From Ichthyophis bannanicus (Eukaryota > Chordata > Amphibia > Gymnophiona > Ichthyophiidae), in assembly GCA_033557465.1 (NCBI GenBank), contig CM066035.1:898845309-898909308 (forward strand): a stretch of 64,000 nucleotides of DNA, read 5' to 3'. Positions 31,101 through 46,174 of this stretch are shown here, piece after piece. Position 1 is the stretch's first letter; every line of letters starts with the position of its first letter. The notes below the pieces were generated by a model. The model was not told where the DNA came from. It saw only the letters and a program-made list of their open reading frames with translations, and searched no databases. Both the position numbers and the translations under genes were made by a program.

Positions 31101-31519
31101 TAATAAAATACTGTTGAAGTTTACTTCGGTGTGGCCGTGATCCCTTTTCTCTGCCTTACATTTGATAGAAGAAAGAAACCTAGTCAAATGTCCACGCAGA
31201 CAGAATTCTCTTTGCTGGTCTTATTTTGATCATAGGATGGAAATAACTGGGATACCCTGTTGCACAACAGTTCTTTGTGTGTGTGTGTATATGTGTATGT
31301 ATATGTACAAACACACACACATATATATATATTTAACAGTTCTTTTGTTTGTGATGTGATGGAGAGAAGAATGTAGGAAAAACCATAAGTTGATTGATGC
31401 AGAAATCACCTTAGAAATTTTGGCGTGTACATATTACAATATCATTGCGATACAGTTACATATTTGACTGGATTGACTGATGTACTAACATCTGCTGTTC
31501 ACCATACAACAGGCAGAAG
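31101..31519. other. Intron with a TG/TA microsatellite
   Basis: 31277-31333 holds TGTGTGTGTGTATATG, ACACACACAC and ATATATATAT runs. No gene seen. Confidence 0.6.
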
Positions 31520-32460
31520 TAATAGCCACCAAGACTAGAGTCTTCTACCAACGGAATTTCAGAAAGGAAGCCTGTGGAAGTTCAGATGGAGGTCTCATGG
31601 ACTGCAGAAGCACTAGGTTGAGGTCCCATACAGTGGGAGAGCTTTTAATTGGAAGCTTGGCATTCATCAGGCCTTTCATGGACCTGGATACCAGAGGGTG
31701 CCTTGAAACAGGATTCCTATTCAGTTCATCATGGTAGGCTGCTGTAGCACTCTGATGAACCCTGACAGAGTTTGTGTTGAGACTGGAGTGAGCCAGCGAG
31801 AGGAGATGTTGGAGCAGAGATGATAGAGAGCATGTATATGGATCCTCTCTGTAAGAAAAACACTTTGAAGAGAATCGTCTCCACTTCAATTTGTATTACA
31901 TTCTGGTAGCTTGTTTTCTTGATGCCAGAAAGATGCCCAGAACTTTGGTGGACAGTTTGAAGGTCTGCAATTATGTGCCTTTCAATATCCATGCTGACAG
32001 GGGGCCTGCAATTGCAGATTGGGGTGAAGGAGCTGATCATCGTGCTGAGTGATGAATGTTAGGTAGCATGATGGAGCTGCCTTCCACTAGATGATGCAGT
32101 CAAGGAAATCAAATCTGCCTCGGCAAGTGTGGACCGACAGTATCACTTCTACTACACTGTCATGTAACTTTTGAATGATTTGGCTGTTAGAAGCAAAGAG
32201 GGGAATGCATAGAGGAAACTTAGAGACTGAGAGTGCAAAGGCATCTGAAGCCATCTAGTTGCAGACCTGATACTGGGAGCAGAAGTGACACAATTTTATG
32301 TTTGCCTTGGTTGCAAACAGGTCTCTTACTGGGCAGTTCTGGTTCTTGAACAGTCTGCAAGCTATTTGATAGTCCAAGGACAACTTATGTGGGTCAGCTG
32401 GCGACTCAGGCTATCAGCAACCTGGTTCTGGTCTCCAAGTAGGTACATGGAGGACTGATT
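31520..32460 (-). mobile_element. Degraded DIRS-like element of a second subfamily
   Basis: Reading the minus strand from about 32450: YLLGDQNQVADSLSRQ (RNase H end), then SLSFLYAFPSLLLTAKSF. Next come recombinase pieces KWRRFSSKC, LQHLLSLAHSSLNTNSVRVH, NRNPVSRHPLVSRSMKGLMN, WDLNLVLLQSMRPPSELP. The order is that of DIRS copies a-c but the sequence is far diverged and full of stops. No terminal repeats were found. Confidence 0.65.
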
Positions 32461-32869
32461 GAGGGGGGAATTTTGTTTACCTCTCTGGTTGTCTAAATTA
32501 CCTCAGTAACAAAAATATTAAGTTGTGAAGCTTGGCTCTTTAATTGGTTCCCCTTTGATGTGCAATTTTGTAAAATCAATTACTTACTTGTGCAAGTGAT
32601 GGCACTTAAACGGGTAGACAGTAGAACCCACTGTGTCCATATGTAAGTCCCACTGTTTAAATGTATTAAGCCTCAAGTGATGCAACTCTTTTCTTTTACA
32701 TATTCTTTCCATGGCCAATTATGTATTTTACAAAACGTTCCATATTCAGCGAGGCTTTTGTAAACTACTTTGCAAATTGTGAACCTCTCAATACGGACAT
32801 CTCTTTTCTGACCTAGATGCCCTATTCAGAATTGCCTGTTACTCTGTTTTGTAGGATCTTTTAAGGGGT
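32461..32869. other. Intron, nothing recognised
   Basis: AT-rich unique-looking sequence without coding potential. Confidence 0.4.
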
Positions 32870-33610
32870 GTTGGGAAATTTGGCTTAGGTCTGCTTATAT
32901 GTTGGCTTTATATGACTGTACCCTTGCTTGGTGAAACTACACAGCATATGGAAGGCACAGAAGACAAGCATGTGGGTATAAAAGAGTATAATGCGGACTG
33001 CTATGGAGGAGTCTGGGTAACCATATTTTGTATAGGAGTATGCAAAATATTGGGCCTAGCAATATTGGAGCCTAGCAAGAAAATACAGGCCCAGCTAGGA
33101 ATTCAAAGAATTCAAACTAATGAGCACGAGCACTCTTGCCCTGAAGGTTTCAATTAGTGCCAGAAGATGAAAAAGCACTCTTGCCCTGAAGGTTTCAATT
33201 AGTGCCAGAAGATGAAAAACACAGGAAGGGGCAGAGGTCACAGGCCATGCATAGATAAGCAGACCTATAAGCAGATCCAGATGTATAAACGTAAGAGGGT
33301 CCTCCCCTGGGGAAGAGTGTGACAGGAAGCCTGCAAATACAGGAGGCCCTGAGAACACCTAAGAATTTATGCTGAATTCGCTGAAACATTTGAAACAGAG
33401 AGATATATAAACCAGCAATTTTAAAAGATCTTGGGCAGTACTTTCTCCCCATGCAGAGAGAAGGTGCTGTCCGCCATCCCTAGACAGGCATTTGCTATTC
33501 TACATTTACAATTATTTTTGCTATGCTAAATACAAGTCTTTGTAGCCATGCAACTGTCGTCTAAATAATTCATTGGTGATTGGTGATATTTGGGGAACTG
33601 TTTGTGGGAA
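32870..33610 (+). mobile_element. Possible solo LTR (retrovirus-like), uncertain ends
   Basis: Starts near TGTTGGGAAATTTGGC and contains two TATA-like boxes (GGGTATAAAAGAG near 32975 and GATATATAAACC near 33403). It has a CT-rich downstream part typical of U5 (near 33440-33480). No target duplication or internal genes were found. It includes a 45-bp tandem duplication (33129-33218). Confidence 0.35.
33129..33218. repeat. Two perfect or near-perfect 45-bp tandem copies
   Basis: AGCACTCTTGCCCTGAAGG... repeats with a period of 45 bp at 33129 and 33174. It looks like a recent local duplication. Confidence 0.9.
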
Positions 33611-35867
<2,257 letters not shown>

Positions 35868-36496
35868 GGGGCACATTTTAGAAATGATGCCTAGGTGCAA
35901 TCTAGGACATCCAGGTCAAAACGTAGGAAACAAGACCGGCTATGTGCAAGTTTCGGCCTGATTTCAGAAAGATGCACGTACCTAGATAGATGTCGGCAGC
36001 CACAGCTAAGTAGACGTCCCTGCCACAGTAATTGAGGATGGGGACGTCTATACCGTGCTGCATACACGTCCCTGTCTACTATTTTGCAAACGGAGACATG
36101 CATCGGCGTGCCAGCCAGAAACAAGTGTCCTCATTTCCCTTCAGTTTCTTTATAGTCACGGAAAGCAGGGTACTTTCATCTCTGTTCCCTTCAGATGTAT
36201 TGGTGGCAGAATTAGAACTTTTCTGATGTCTGATTGTGCCCTGGAGCAGGAATAGACATGGACGTTAATGTAGGTGGGTTGAGACTTGCTCGCCGGTTCT
36301 GAAATCGGGCACGGACGTGTATCTTTTATGGAACGCCCCTCCACCATGCCCCGTGCGACATGGATGTGATCACCCTAGAGACGTCCATATACCTGGTTTT
36401 CTTAAATGGCTTTGGGGACGTCTTTGTGATCTACATGTCTAAATGCCCATTTTAAGATGTCCAAATCATGAATAGAGCTTCTAAAATGCCACCCTT
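35868..36496. mobile_element. Non-autonomous DNA element with terminal inverted repeats
   Basis: GGGGGCACATTTTAGAA near 35868 and TTCTAAAATGCCACCCTT near 36479 are inverted repeats of about 16 bp. Internal segments (GACGTCCATA, GGGGACGTCTTTGTGATC, CCCATTTTAAGATGTCC) recur at 15000-15165. No transposase is present. Target duplication and superfamily are not resolved. Confidence 0.55.
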
Positions 36497-38499
36497 AGCG
36501 TTAATTTTCACATGCTTATGTTAATGCGGCATATGCAGGCACTTTTTGGAGCTAATTTTCAAATATTAACTGCCTTGGATTGCCCTTTTTTTTGCAGTAG
36601 ATAAAATATACCTTCTTATTGAAACCAAGCAGACTGTCTCATGGGGAACAGTTTTCACCCAGGGGAATCTAACCAGTAACTCCAACTGGGATGGGTGGGT
36701 GGGAAAAGATATATGCAGATATGAAAAAGCATTCTACATGTGGACTTTACTTTTGTGACCTATGCACATTGCGGGCAGCACCTCTTTTTAATAGCAGCTT
36801 AAAGTGACCCCTATGTGCATATTTCATCTGCTCTGAAGGGGGCAATTTTCAAGCCAGCCTATTTTTGCTGAGTCGATGGCTTTGATAATTGCCTTATCGA
36901 TTCCATTTAGGGCCAGATGTGTTAAGCGTTTTTTGCTATAAAGGGGCCAATTTTAATAAAGGACACGTGGAAATCTGCGTGCAATTTATGCACATAAGTC
37001 CCCATTTTAAAGGACTTGTGCACATGAATGAGTACTTGCATGCTCTTTGGGTGGCTGCTGTTCTCTAAGAGTGCGAGTAAGTCTCATTGGGTGTACTTTC
37101 AGTTGGGGTGTGCATGGGGCGGAGCTTGGATGACGCATAGGCAGGGCCTAAATTTATACTTATAAGCTATAGAATGCTATGACTTAGCGCGTTTCTGCCC
37201 AATCTAGGTGTGCACAGTTACGCCTGCCCTAGGGTAAAGCGCGTCAGTATGTCCTTATTTTACAAAGTAAAGCACGTGCAGGCTTCACTTTATAAAATAA
37301 GACCCAAATTTGCACATGAAAACTGACTTTGAATGAGAGTTTATAGAATTACCCTCCATGGGGATAATTTTATAAGGTGCCAAGGACGCACCTAAATATT
37401 GTTGTTTTATTTTAGTAAAAGAAATACAGAAGTGTCCACACTACCCCACTATTGATTCCACAAAACAAAAAAAAACACAAAAGGGGGGGAAAACCAAAAT
37501 TCTTTGGCAACATAATACTTCAAGGAGATTTACAATTAAGGACAGCAGGGTACACCATATTTTTAAAACCTGCTGTCCTCCATTCCATCATCTGTCTCCA
37601 GGACATTGGACTAAGAAGCTATCATTTCATAATATAGTCCACACAATTCATTCTTTTAAGACTTTTTATACCGAAGAAATCTGTTGTTGGCTGAAAAACT
37701 AACTGTAGGGTGTTTCGTGATCTAGCAAGCAAGCACAGTCACTATACCAAGCATGAAATGTTTTTATGAACAGCATTAGTTGGCCACATGCCACAGGGCT
37801 CCTCCTTTTTCAGGACTAGCCATTGTTTCCGAGTATTAAAAACATGATGAAACCAATCCTTTGATGTCTCCTTGAGGTCTTTTTTAAATACAAATATTTA
37901 CCAAGGAATTTTGTTTTTCCCTTTTTGTATTTTTTTCTTTTGTGGTATTTTATACATGCATAAATGACCTTTTGTAGAATACCGACTAGCATAGCACTAC
38001 ATGCCTTGTTTACGGGGTGCATTCTTTCATTCTTTATTTATTTTTATTTTATTTACATTCTCTTATATACCGCGCTATTCTGCATCAGTGCGGTTTACAT
38101 TGAACAAACTGAAATTACATTGAACAGGGCATTATAACTTGGAGATAACTATTTTACAGGGAACATGGTGGGTATACACATGGGAGGAGTGTGGGTAGAG
38201 CACGCTGGCACGAATGTAGACTATGAAATATTAGAATCTACACGCATTCTTGAAATATCTAGCTGCAGGCAGTTCCACTGCTCTAGGACTGGTGTAAATG
38301 TCTGGGTCTTAATTTAAGGCATGTTTCTGGTCACTTACACTAGTATTTTATAAAGAAAAGTAGCCGTTTCCTTATAAAATAGGCTTAAATAGGTGCATTT
38401 TGGGTGCCTTAAAATAGGTGCCTGGTGATAAAATTACCTCCACGTAGAAAAACCTCTGTAATACATCTGGCCTCTAAATATCAAGAATTTCTTTTCTAG
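36497..38499. other. PHKA2 intron with MITE-like and L2-tail relics
   Basis: 36950-37350 is bounded by GGGGCCAATTTTAATAAAGG and TTTATAGAATTACCCTCC, MITE-like. 38040-38170 is an L2 3' tail on the minus strand (TTATATACCGCGCTATTCTG, CATCAGTGCGGTTTACAT). 38270-38445 has further TATAAAAT.ACC-type ends. Nothing coding is seen until the acceptor CTTTTCTAG. Confidence 0.5.
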
Positions 38500-38622
38500 G
38501 ACCCCAACAGACTGCATTATGATCCCGCTGAGCTCAAGCTGTTTGAAAACATAGAATGTGAGTGGCCGCTCTTCTGGACTTACCTAATAATAGACGGCGT
38601 GTTTAATGGGGAACAGGTGCAG
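38500..38622 (+). CDS. PHKA2: Phosphorylase b kinase alpha regulatory subunit, internal exon (DPNRLHYD...GEQVQ)
   Basis: The 41 codons read [35 protein letters not shown] and NGEQVQ. This continues the glucoamylase-like domain. TTTTCTAG/GAC acceptor and CAG/GTAAGG donor are canonical. [18 protein letters not shown] is the PHKA2 form (PHKA1 has LYYEPAEL). The end NGEQVQ is one residue shorter than the GDAVQVQ-type end I know for mammalian PHKA2. An upstream cryptic donor (CAG/GTGCAG, 38615-38617) exists. The next exon (EYQEALEG...) is not in the window. Confidence 0.93.
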
Positions 38623-39204
38623 GTAAGGAAATATTTGAATATACCATGATGCTGTTGTACTCACTAGAGACGTTATAATGTCAACTAGCCTTTTGCTTGC
38701 CTCTACTGATTCCACTCCAGATATTTATTCCTAGGTTGTCTTTCTGTATTGTCCTACAGTATTTTAACTTATGCATTTTCACATATTGGAGGAGTGATAG
38801 TAAATCTTTAATGTGTTTTTTTTTTAATTTTTATTTAATGCTTTTCTTAAATACAAATCAGAGAATAAGGCAAACTTACAGAATAGTAAGAAATTCAAGA
38901 ATAAAAAATTATCACATAATAAATCACGTCAAGGAGAGACAATCAGCAAAAATAAAAAAGCTTACATAAACAAATAAGCAATGTGTTTTTTAAAATGTTG
39001 ACCATGTCCTCCGCTTCCCATTCTTCTTCCGCTGTGGTTGTATATATCAGTATGATGCCTAGAGGTGGTTCTGAGGATCAACAAAGCAGCGCAATTGAGA
39101 TGAGCTTTTGGGAACTTGAAACAATATCTCTGCAGAAAGGAAATAAAAAATCGAAACAAACAAGGGACTTGGATGATTTTGATTAATATTCAAAAGGAAT
39201 ATTT
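38623..39204. other. PHKA2 intron containing a short retro-inserted tail
   Basis: 38822-38979 is an AT-rich insert beginning with a T run (poly(A) of a minus-strand element). It is flanked by AATGTGTTTTTT at 38810 and 38980, the likely target duplication. It has the hallmarks of an L1-driven 3' tail insertion. The remainder is featureless. Confidence 0.55.
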
Positions 39205-39770
39205 ATATCAGCCTTCTAGATAGTTGTCCTAAACTGTGTGCCGTCTTCAGTCAGAAGGCTCATTGTTGACAGACTGGTACCCATACCTGCTCTTATTATA
39301 TCAATCCATCTCCTTGCTGGCCTTCCTCTTTTGCGTTGACCTTCAACCTTGCCAAGCATGATGTCTTTCTCTAATGATCTGTTTCTTCACTTGATGTGTC
39401 CAAAGAATGAAAGTCGAAGTCTTGTCATCTGAGCTTCTAAAGAAAGCTTAGGTTTGATCTCCTCTAGTACTGACTGGTTTGTTCTTCGGGCAGTCCATGG
39501 TATACACAGTATTCTTCGCCAGCATCATAATTCAAAGGCATCGATTTTCTTCCTGTCTATCTTTTTCACTGTCCAATTTTGCATCCATATGACATTATTG
39601 AAAATACCATGGCTTGGACAAGTTAAATATTTGAGGGAGACATCTCTGCTCTTGAGAATCTTGTCTAGGTCCTTCATAGCCATTCTGCCAAGAGCAATGC
39701 ATCAGCAGTTTGCTTGACTGCTTGTTGTTTCTTTATAGATTATCGATCCAAGCAGATTAAAGTCAAGGCC
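39205..39770 (-). mobile_element. RTE-BovB LINE 3' end, degraded
   Basis: The minus strand encodes MKDLDKILKSRDVSLKYLTC, PWTARRTNQSVLEEIKPKLS, LRLSFFGHIK, SLEKDIMLGKVEGQRKRGRP and RRWIDIIRAGMGTSLSTMS, the C-terminal end of RTE-BovB reverse transcriptase (LEKxxMLGKxEGxRxRGRP...RW). It is homologous to 56528-56900. Stops break it. Confidence 0.8.
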
Positions 39771-39883
39771 GGCCAAAGAGTTTCTGCTGTATCGGCCTCC
39801 CCCCCACACCAAGACACCCCCGCCGAGCTGCTCCCCGCTGCCATCAATTCCATCTTGTGGGGGGAAAGCGGACAACAGCAGCC

Positions 39884-40320
39884 AGGGCCGGCCTGTCCAT
39901 TGTGTGAGAATGTTGTTTGCACAGGACTCTGTGTTTCAGGTGGCCTCATGCAAGCTTCATTCTCACACAATGGACAGCTTCAGAGGTGAGCTGGGGAAGC
40001 CCGTGCGAGGCCCCGGCTCCCTCTGCACAGCAGCCAAGTGAAGAGCATTGTTTTCCCTCATGCTGGCAGTTGTGTTCTAGTGAACTGCGCTGAATGCCAG
40101 GAAAGGTTAAAGGGCATTTCCTGGCACTCATACGCTTCACAGTAACACAACTGCCAGCGTGAGGGAAAACGCCACTCTTCACGCTGACAGCTGTGCAGAG
40201 GGAGCCGGGGCCTCGCGTGGGCTTCCTCGGGTGACCTCTGAAGCCATCCATTGTGTGAGAATGAAGTTCACGCGGGGCCCTGTGCGAACAACATTCTCGC
40301 ACAATGGACGTGCCGGCCCT
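39884..40320. mobile_element. Fold-back DNA element with long inverted repeats
   Basis: AGGGCCGGCCTGTCCATTGT and the following AGAATGTTGTT at the left are matched by the reverse complement AACATTCTCGCACAATGGAC...GCCGGCCCT at the right. Internal inverted copies (ACAACTGCCAGCGTGAGGGA against CCCTCATGCTGGCAGTTGTG) make nearly the whole unit palindromic. GGCCGGCCCTG ends resemble hAT-type MITEs but an 8-bp duplication is not evident. Related fragments are at 40420-40510 and 52138-52235. Confidence 0.6.
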
Positions 40321-40927
40321 GCTACTGACCTACAAGTACATTTATTCCTTTCCTCTCTTATCTCTCACCCTATGCTCCTTCACGGGAACTCTGTTCCTCT
40401 GGCAGATCCATTTGCACAGCCACTAGCATGAAGAGTGGAGTTTTCCCTCACGCTGGCAGCTGTGTTACTGTGAAGTGCACAAGTGCCGGGAAGTGCCCTT
40501 TAACCTTTCCCATCCAAAAAAACCACCAAACCACCACCTGTGAAACTTCTTATAATATTTTTTGTCGGATGTTACTGGAAAGGGACATATACTGGAATCT
40601 TTGTCCACCACTCAGTTTCATCCTTTTTAATCATTATTCATAGAACTTGAAACGTATAAAATCGCTTCACTACTTAACTAAATCAAAAAACGCGAAGTTC
40701 AGGATACTGGGCACGACGTGCACGTTTCGGGTCTATCGCCCTGTTTCAAGTGCTGCCATCACAACGTATCACAACCGTCATAAAACGCTGAAACACAGCT
40801 GCTTCTTGAAAGGGTCAAAAACTTATATGAATGGCCATTCCTTGCCTTCAATCAAACAAGTCAACCAATGGAAAACAACAGGGATTCCCCACTACTTCAG
40901 GAAAAACCCTGTGCTCATTGGATGACT

Positions 40928-41737
40928 TCAGATGATACTAGACCAATCATCTTCTTTGTTTAAACCAGTGGGGTGCACAGTCTTCAGGCGAAATATCCAA
41001 CTCTGTTCACATCTCTGAAGTTTATTAACTCGATCCCCGCCTCTAGGGTCTGGAGGTATATGGTCTATGACTGACCAACGTAGATCCTGGAAGGCATGAT
41101 TTAATGCGAGACAATGCTCAACCATCGGAGCTGTCTCAACCTTTTGCCGAAGGCGTGAAGCATGCTCACTTAAGCGAGTTTTAATCATTCGAGTTGTTCT
41201 CCCCACATACACAAGGGAACAAGGACAATGAATAACATACACCATATTTGATGTAGTGCAATCCGTTTCGCACTGCCTTTTAATAGACTGTCCAATCATA
41301 GGGTGAGTCCATATAACACCCGTGAGTGAAGACGTACAATAAGTACAACCACCGCAGATAACATGGCCATTATGTTGAGTGGATGGAATAGGAGGTCTAT
41401 CTATCATTACCGCTGAACGGGCTACCATATCACCCAGATTGGCTCCCCGAGAAAAGGCCACCATCAAAGGTTTCTGAAAACAGGGATGCAGCTCCAAGAT
41501 AGGCCAATGTCTTCTAAGGATATTCACCACGGCTTTGCATGACATCATATAGGGTAAAACCCCTACAAATGTCGATGAAACTTCCACATTAGATTGGTTA
41601 GATGTTTGATCAGTCAATAACCATTCACTATGTGTATATAAGGCCCGACGATATGCTAGCTTAATCACTTTTGATGGATAACCCCTAACAAGGAGTCTCC
41701 TACTCAAATCAACTGCATGAAATTTAAAATCCACCAA
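40928..41737 (-). pseudogene. Penelope-like GIY-YIG endonuclease region
   Basis: The 269-codon frame begins in the RT thumb/linker (DLSRRLLVRGYPSKVIKLAY). It has a cysteine-rich spacer (VICGGCTYCTSSL) and the nuclease core NMVYVIHCPCSLVYVGRTTR with MIKTRLSEH. This is the GIY-YIG fold with the catalytic Arg (GRTTR region). It ends in an acidic tail. The endonuclease nicks the target for reverse transcription. The domain is intact, but it is separated from RT by a stop/frame change at 41738-41749, so the whole ORF is broken. Confidence 0.85.
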
Positions 41738-41749
41738 AGATTAACAAAT

Positions 41750-42605
41750 TCATCGCAACCTCAAAAGCTGCCCATATGGGAGACCCCTCTTCAATGGATT
41801 TGGATGGAAACTTTGAAAATTAAGCAAACTATTATGCTGTATTGATTTTCGATATAAGGAGATCCGAAAAGAGCCCGTCTCCTTAATTATCGTAACATCC
41901 AAAAAATCAATTTGTTGGTCCGCTATATGCGCTGTAAACGTCAAATTAGGCTTGATATCATTTAACCATGTCAAAAATTCTTGTAGATCCGTTAACGTTC
42001 CAATCCAGAGGAAAAAAATATCATCCAGGAAACATTTCCAAAATGGAACATATTGGAAATATGGAGTACAGTAAAGATATTTTTCTTCAAAATCCGCCAT
42101 ATGCAAGGTTGCAATAATAGATGGTGCTGCAGATGCCCCCATCGCAATCCCAAAAACCTGTTGATAAAAAAGCCCCTGAGATAGGAAATAATTTCGTGTT
42201 AATACTAATGTAATTAATTCCATCAGGAACTGGCGAGGAAGTCGTGGAGGTGCAAATATAAACATATTCTGTAACAAATCCAAAGCCTCCATCTGATTAA
42301 TATTTGTATAAAGAGCGGTGACATCAAGTGTGACCATTTGAAAATTACATGCAGGGAAAATTAATGCCAATAATTGTTGAAGAAAATGAGCTGTATCTCG
42401 TACATAAGATTTTACTAATGCAGTTTCTTTTCGCAAAAAAAATCACAATATTGAGACAATGGTTCTAATACTGATCCTCTGCAAGAAACAATTGGTCTAC
42501 TCTGTGGAGAAGTTAGAGATTTATGTATTTTCGGAACCAAATAAAGAATCGGAATTTTGGGACATGCAGGCGTAAAAAACTGATGTTCCTTCTTTGTTAT
42601 CCACC
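41750..42605 (-). pseudogene. Penelope-like reverse transcriptase, PLE-2 (frameshifted)
   Basis: RT motifs are present in order: ITKKEHQFFTPACPKIPILY, LVPKIHKSLTSPQSRPIVSC, VTLDVTALYTNINQ (first Asp), FGIAMGASAAPSIIATLH, FWKCFLDDIFFLW (catalytic DD) and QIDFLDVTIIKETGSF. The frame changes at an A run on the + strand (42435-42442) upstream of RKETALVKSYVRDTAHFLQQ. This telomerase-related RT family lacks sequence similarity to LINE RTs outside the core motifs. Confidence 0.85.
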
Positions 42606-42875
42606 CATTTTATTTATTTATTTTATTTATTTAACAGTTCTTCTATACCGCGCTATTTTAGATCAGTGCGGTTTACATTTAACATCAACTATACAACACA
42701 GGCACTCTGAGTTGTATTTACAATAAAACAAGGAGATCAACTTGGAAGTAACTGGTGAAACTATCTACATTGTATTTACACTGGTACCTATTTTCATGCA
42801 GGGTATATCTACATCTTATTTACACTGGGGAGTCTGAATTCTATTTCAGGGAGTACTTTTGAGGGATCAAGTTGA

Positions 42876-45800
42876 TTATCCTTTTTCATACTGAGTCTGA
42901 TTGTTTAGGTGTAGTGAGTGATTGTCTGAGGGGCAACATGTATGATTACTAAGGCTGGATTCGGGGTAGTATGTAGTGAACAGGTGATGCTTTAATGCCT
43001 TCCTGAAGTGGGTTAGGTAGGTGATGTTTCGAATATAGGTGGGGAGGGCATTCCATGCTCTGGGTGCATAAATCGTAAAGGCCCTATTTGTTGTTGCTTT
43101 TGTGCATTTCGTTATTGCTTTTGGGACCTCTAGGGTGTTTTGCATCGTGGGTCTTCTGTTTCTGTTATGTGGTACTTTGTGTATCATCTTGCTGATAGCT
43201 GTGGGGGTCAGAGTGTTTAAGGCTTTGAAGGCCAAGGTTAGAACTTTGTGGAGGGTTCTTGCTTGAACCGGTAACCAATGGAGGTTCATCAGTACTGGCG
43301 TTATGTGCTCTCTCCGTGAAGCCCCTGTTAGTACTCTCGCAGCAGTGTTCATTGCGAGCTGGAGCGGTGCTAGTGTTGCTTGAGGGAGACCGTGTAAAAT
43401 TACGTTGGCGTAGTCGAAATGTGGTAATATTAATGCTTGATAGATCGATCGGTAGTCGCTGAAGTCAAGTAGTGGTCGGAGATGTTTTAAGGTCCTTATT
43501 TTCATGTATGCTGTTTTTACAGTGTTTTTTATGTGGGTTTTCAGGTCCAGTTGTTGGTCCAGTGTAACGCCAAGGTAGCGGATTGTGGGTTTGGTTTTCA
43601 GTTCTGTGTTGCCGATTTTTAAAGAGGGTGGAAGGGTGAAGTTCTGGTTCCTTGAGATGAAAAGGACATCTGTTTTGCTGTAGTTGATTCTCAAGTTTTG
43701 TGTGTTGAGCCATTCTGTTACTGCCTCAAAACATCTTGTTAGAGGGGAGAGATCTGGTTGGTTGGTCCTGAATGGGATGTATAGCAGGATATCGTCTGCG
43801 TAGGCTAGACAGTTGACCTTGAATGAACGTGCTAGGGCGCATATGGGCTGCATGTAGATGTTAAACATCAATGCAGATAGTGACGAACCCTGTGGCACAC
43901 CCTGGTTTTGCAAAAACGGTTCAGAGGTTGTGGAGCCAGACCTTACATGTTGCCATCTATTAGTCAAGTATGACTTGCACCACTCTAGAGCCATTCCTTG
44001 AATTCCTTTCTCGCTGAGGCGTTGTATGAGGATCTCGTGGCTCACCGAGTCGAAGGCCGCTGCAATGTCGAGGAAGATGAGGGAGAATCCCTGGTGAATT
44101 TTGTCGGTTCCAGAGACTAGGTTGTCAAATAGGGTGGTGAGGAGGGTTTCCACCCCCGTGTGCTTCTCTGAACCCATGCTGGGAAGGATCCAGTGGGGCT
44201 TCAGTATCAATATGCTGTTGAATTTGGCGCTGTACTAACTTTTCGATTACTTTGGCAAGCATGGGGATACTTGAAATTGGTCTGTATGATTCCACTTTCG
44301 TTGGGTCCAGCTTGTTATTCTTCAGCAGTGGTCTGATTGATGTTTGTTTCAGACTCTGTGGGAACGATCCGGTTGTAAGGGATTGGTTTATTAATTCGCT
44401 CAGATATTGGCTTAAGTCGCAGCGTAACTCCTTTATCCATAGAGCTGGACATGGGTCATTGGGCGCGGTAGTGGGGTTGATTGCAGCTATAGTGTCTTCA
44501 ATCTCTCTGCATGATATTTTGTCAAATTTGGATAGTGGTGATGGTTGGGGCAAGTTATGCTGAAGGGTGTTGTCTGCGGAGCTCGAGGTTGCACCAGCCT
44601 GGATCACTTTTGGTTGTAGGTAGTTGGTTGAGGTTGCACCAGTCTGGATCATTTTTGATTGTAGGTAGTTGGAGTATGCCTGGGGCTGTGGCATATGTGA
44701 TTGGTCTGCGGGAGGTTCTCTTATAAGAGATTTCACTATATTGAAGAGGTCGTGGGGCTTGTTTAACGACCGCTTCAAGATGTCAGAATGATATTGTTTT
44801 CGCTTCTTTGTTAATTCATCACGGTGTGCTCTTAGGTGAGCGATGTAAGTACTTTGTGTTTCGGTAGAGCGAGCCTGACGCCATCTTCTCTTGAGCTTGC
44901 GCAGGCGCTGGAGTGAAGCTCGGAGGTCTTTGGTATACCATGGTGCGTGCTCTCGTTTCTTTGTTTTTTTATGTGTTGCTGGTATGCATGCGATGGTCTT
45001 GAGGCTCTCGTCCCAGGTGGACACCAAAGCATTTAGGTCGTGTGGTACATTGTTGAGGAGTGGGAGGATCTTCCCTCGAATCTCTTCTTTATCAAAGGGG
45101 CGGAAGCGCTTCAGCGAGGTTTCGTGGACAGCGTTGGTTTTGTTGGAGTTTTGGTTGTAGGTGTTAATAGGTATCTGGAATTTGAGTAGGCTATGGTCAG
45201 ACCATGGCACAGGAGTTATGGTTGGTAGCATTGGTTGGGTGGTATCCTTATCTGTCTGTGGGGCAAAGATCAGGCCAAGTTTGTTTCCCTTGACGTGAGT
45301 GGGACTATCGACTAGCTGATCGTAACCTAGCTCTTGTAGCGCTTCTAGGAAAGCAGTGGCTTGAGATTCCTGTAGGGTAGGCAGGTTGAAGTCGCCTAGA
45401 ATCCAGTTTTGGGATCGTGGTCTGTTTGAGTTGCAGGCGAGGCCAATTATCGTTGCGAGATCCTCTGACGATGGTGTTGGCGCTCGGTACAGTAGGTTGA
45501 TCGTGCAAGTGTCATTTGTTATAGTAAGGGAGTCCAGGTGGGCTGTGCTGGTTGCATTGCACATCTGGAAGTCTAGGCAAGTTTTGACAAGGATGAGTGT
45601 TCCGCCTCCTCTCTGATTGGTTCTATGGCATGCGTGGACTGAAAATCCTGTGGGTAACATCTGGTTGATGATTGCATTGTCGCATTCCGATAGCCAAGTC
45701 TCTGTGATCATGAGGATGTCAAGATCGTGTGTCATGACCAGATCGGTAATTATTGGCCATTTAGTGCGTATTGACCTGGCGTTGATGAGTGCACACTTCA

Positions 45801-46041
45801 GGGCGTGTTGGTGTTGCTGATGGTCCAATTGTGACTTCTTGATGTGTTGAAGTGGGATGTGTAATAAATGTGAGTAAGGCGTGTCTTTGGGTTCTCTTGG
45901 GGAGTGTCGGTGATTCTCCGTCCATCTCTTCCCTTCGCTGCGGAGTATTGGGATGTGGTTGGTGCTTGTGTGAAAGGCGTGGGATGTATGGGGGAGCCAG
46001 GTGGCTAGGTGTAGACATGCCAGGGCTAGTAGTGGATGCAT
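42876..46041 (-). pseudogene. L2-like ORF2 (endonuclease-reverse transcriptase), one frameshift
   Basis: The first frame (46041-44125, 638 codons) holds the endonuclease: INARSIRTKWPIITDLVM, DILMITETWLSE, RGGGTLILVK, WILGDFNLP and PVPWSDHSLL. The linker and the start of RT follow (ESYRPISSIPMLAKVIEK, LDPSQHGFREAHG). The second frame (44210-42876) continues GVETLLTTLFDNLVS, LIFLDIAAAFDSVSHEIL, QGVPQGSSLSALMF and CLAYADDILLYIPF (catalytic ADD), ending ITPVLMNLHWLPVQARTLHK and FRKALKHHLF. The frames are separated by one extra base in the C run at 44153-44157. The Met at 46041 opens the longest frame. Confidence 0.88.
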
Positions 46042-46174
46042 CTTGTGGTCGACTTCGTGGAGTGATGGATAGTATGTGAGCTGTTCGTTGTTGGGTAGTT
46101 AGTGGGGTCCGCTACTGACTACTGTGGTAGCTACCAGCGGGGTATAAACTCACTGCCTGACAATGAGTAGGTAT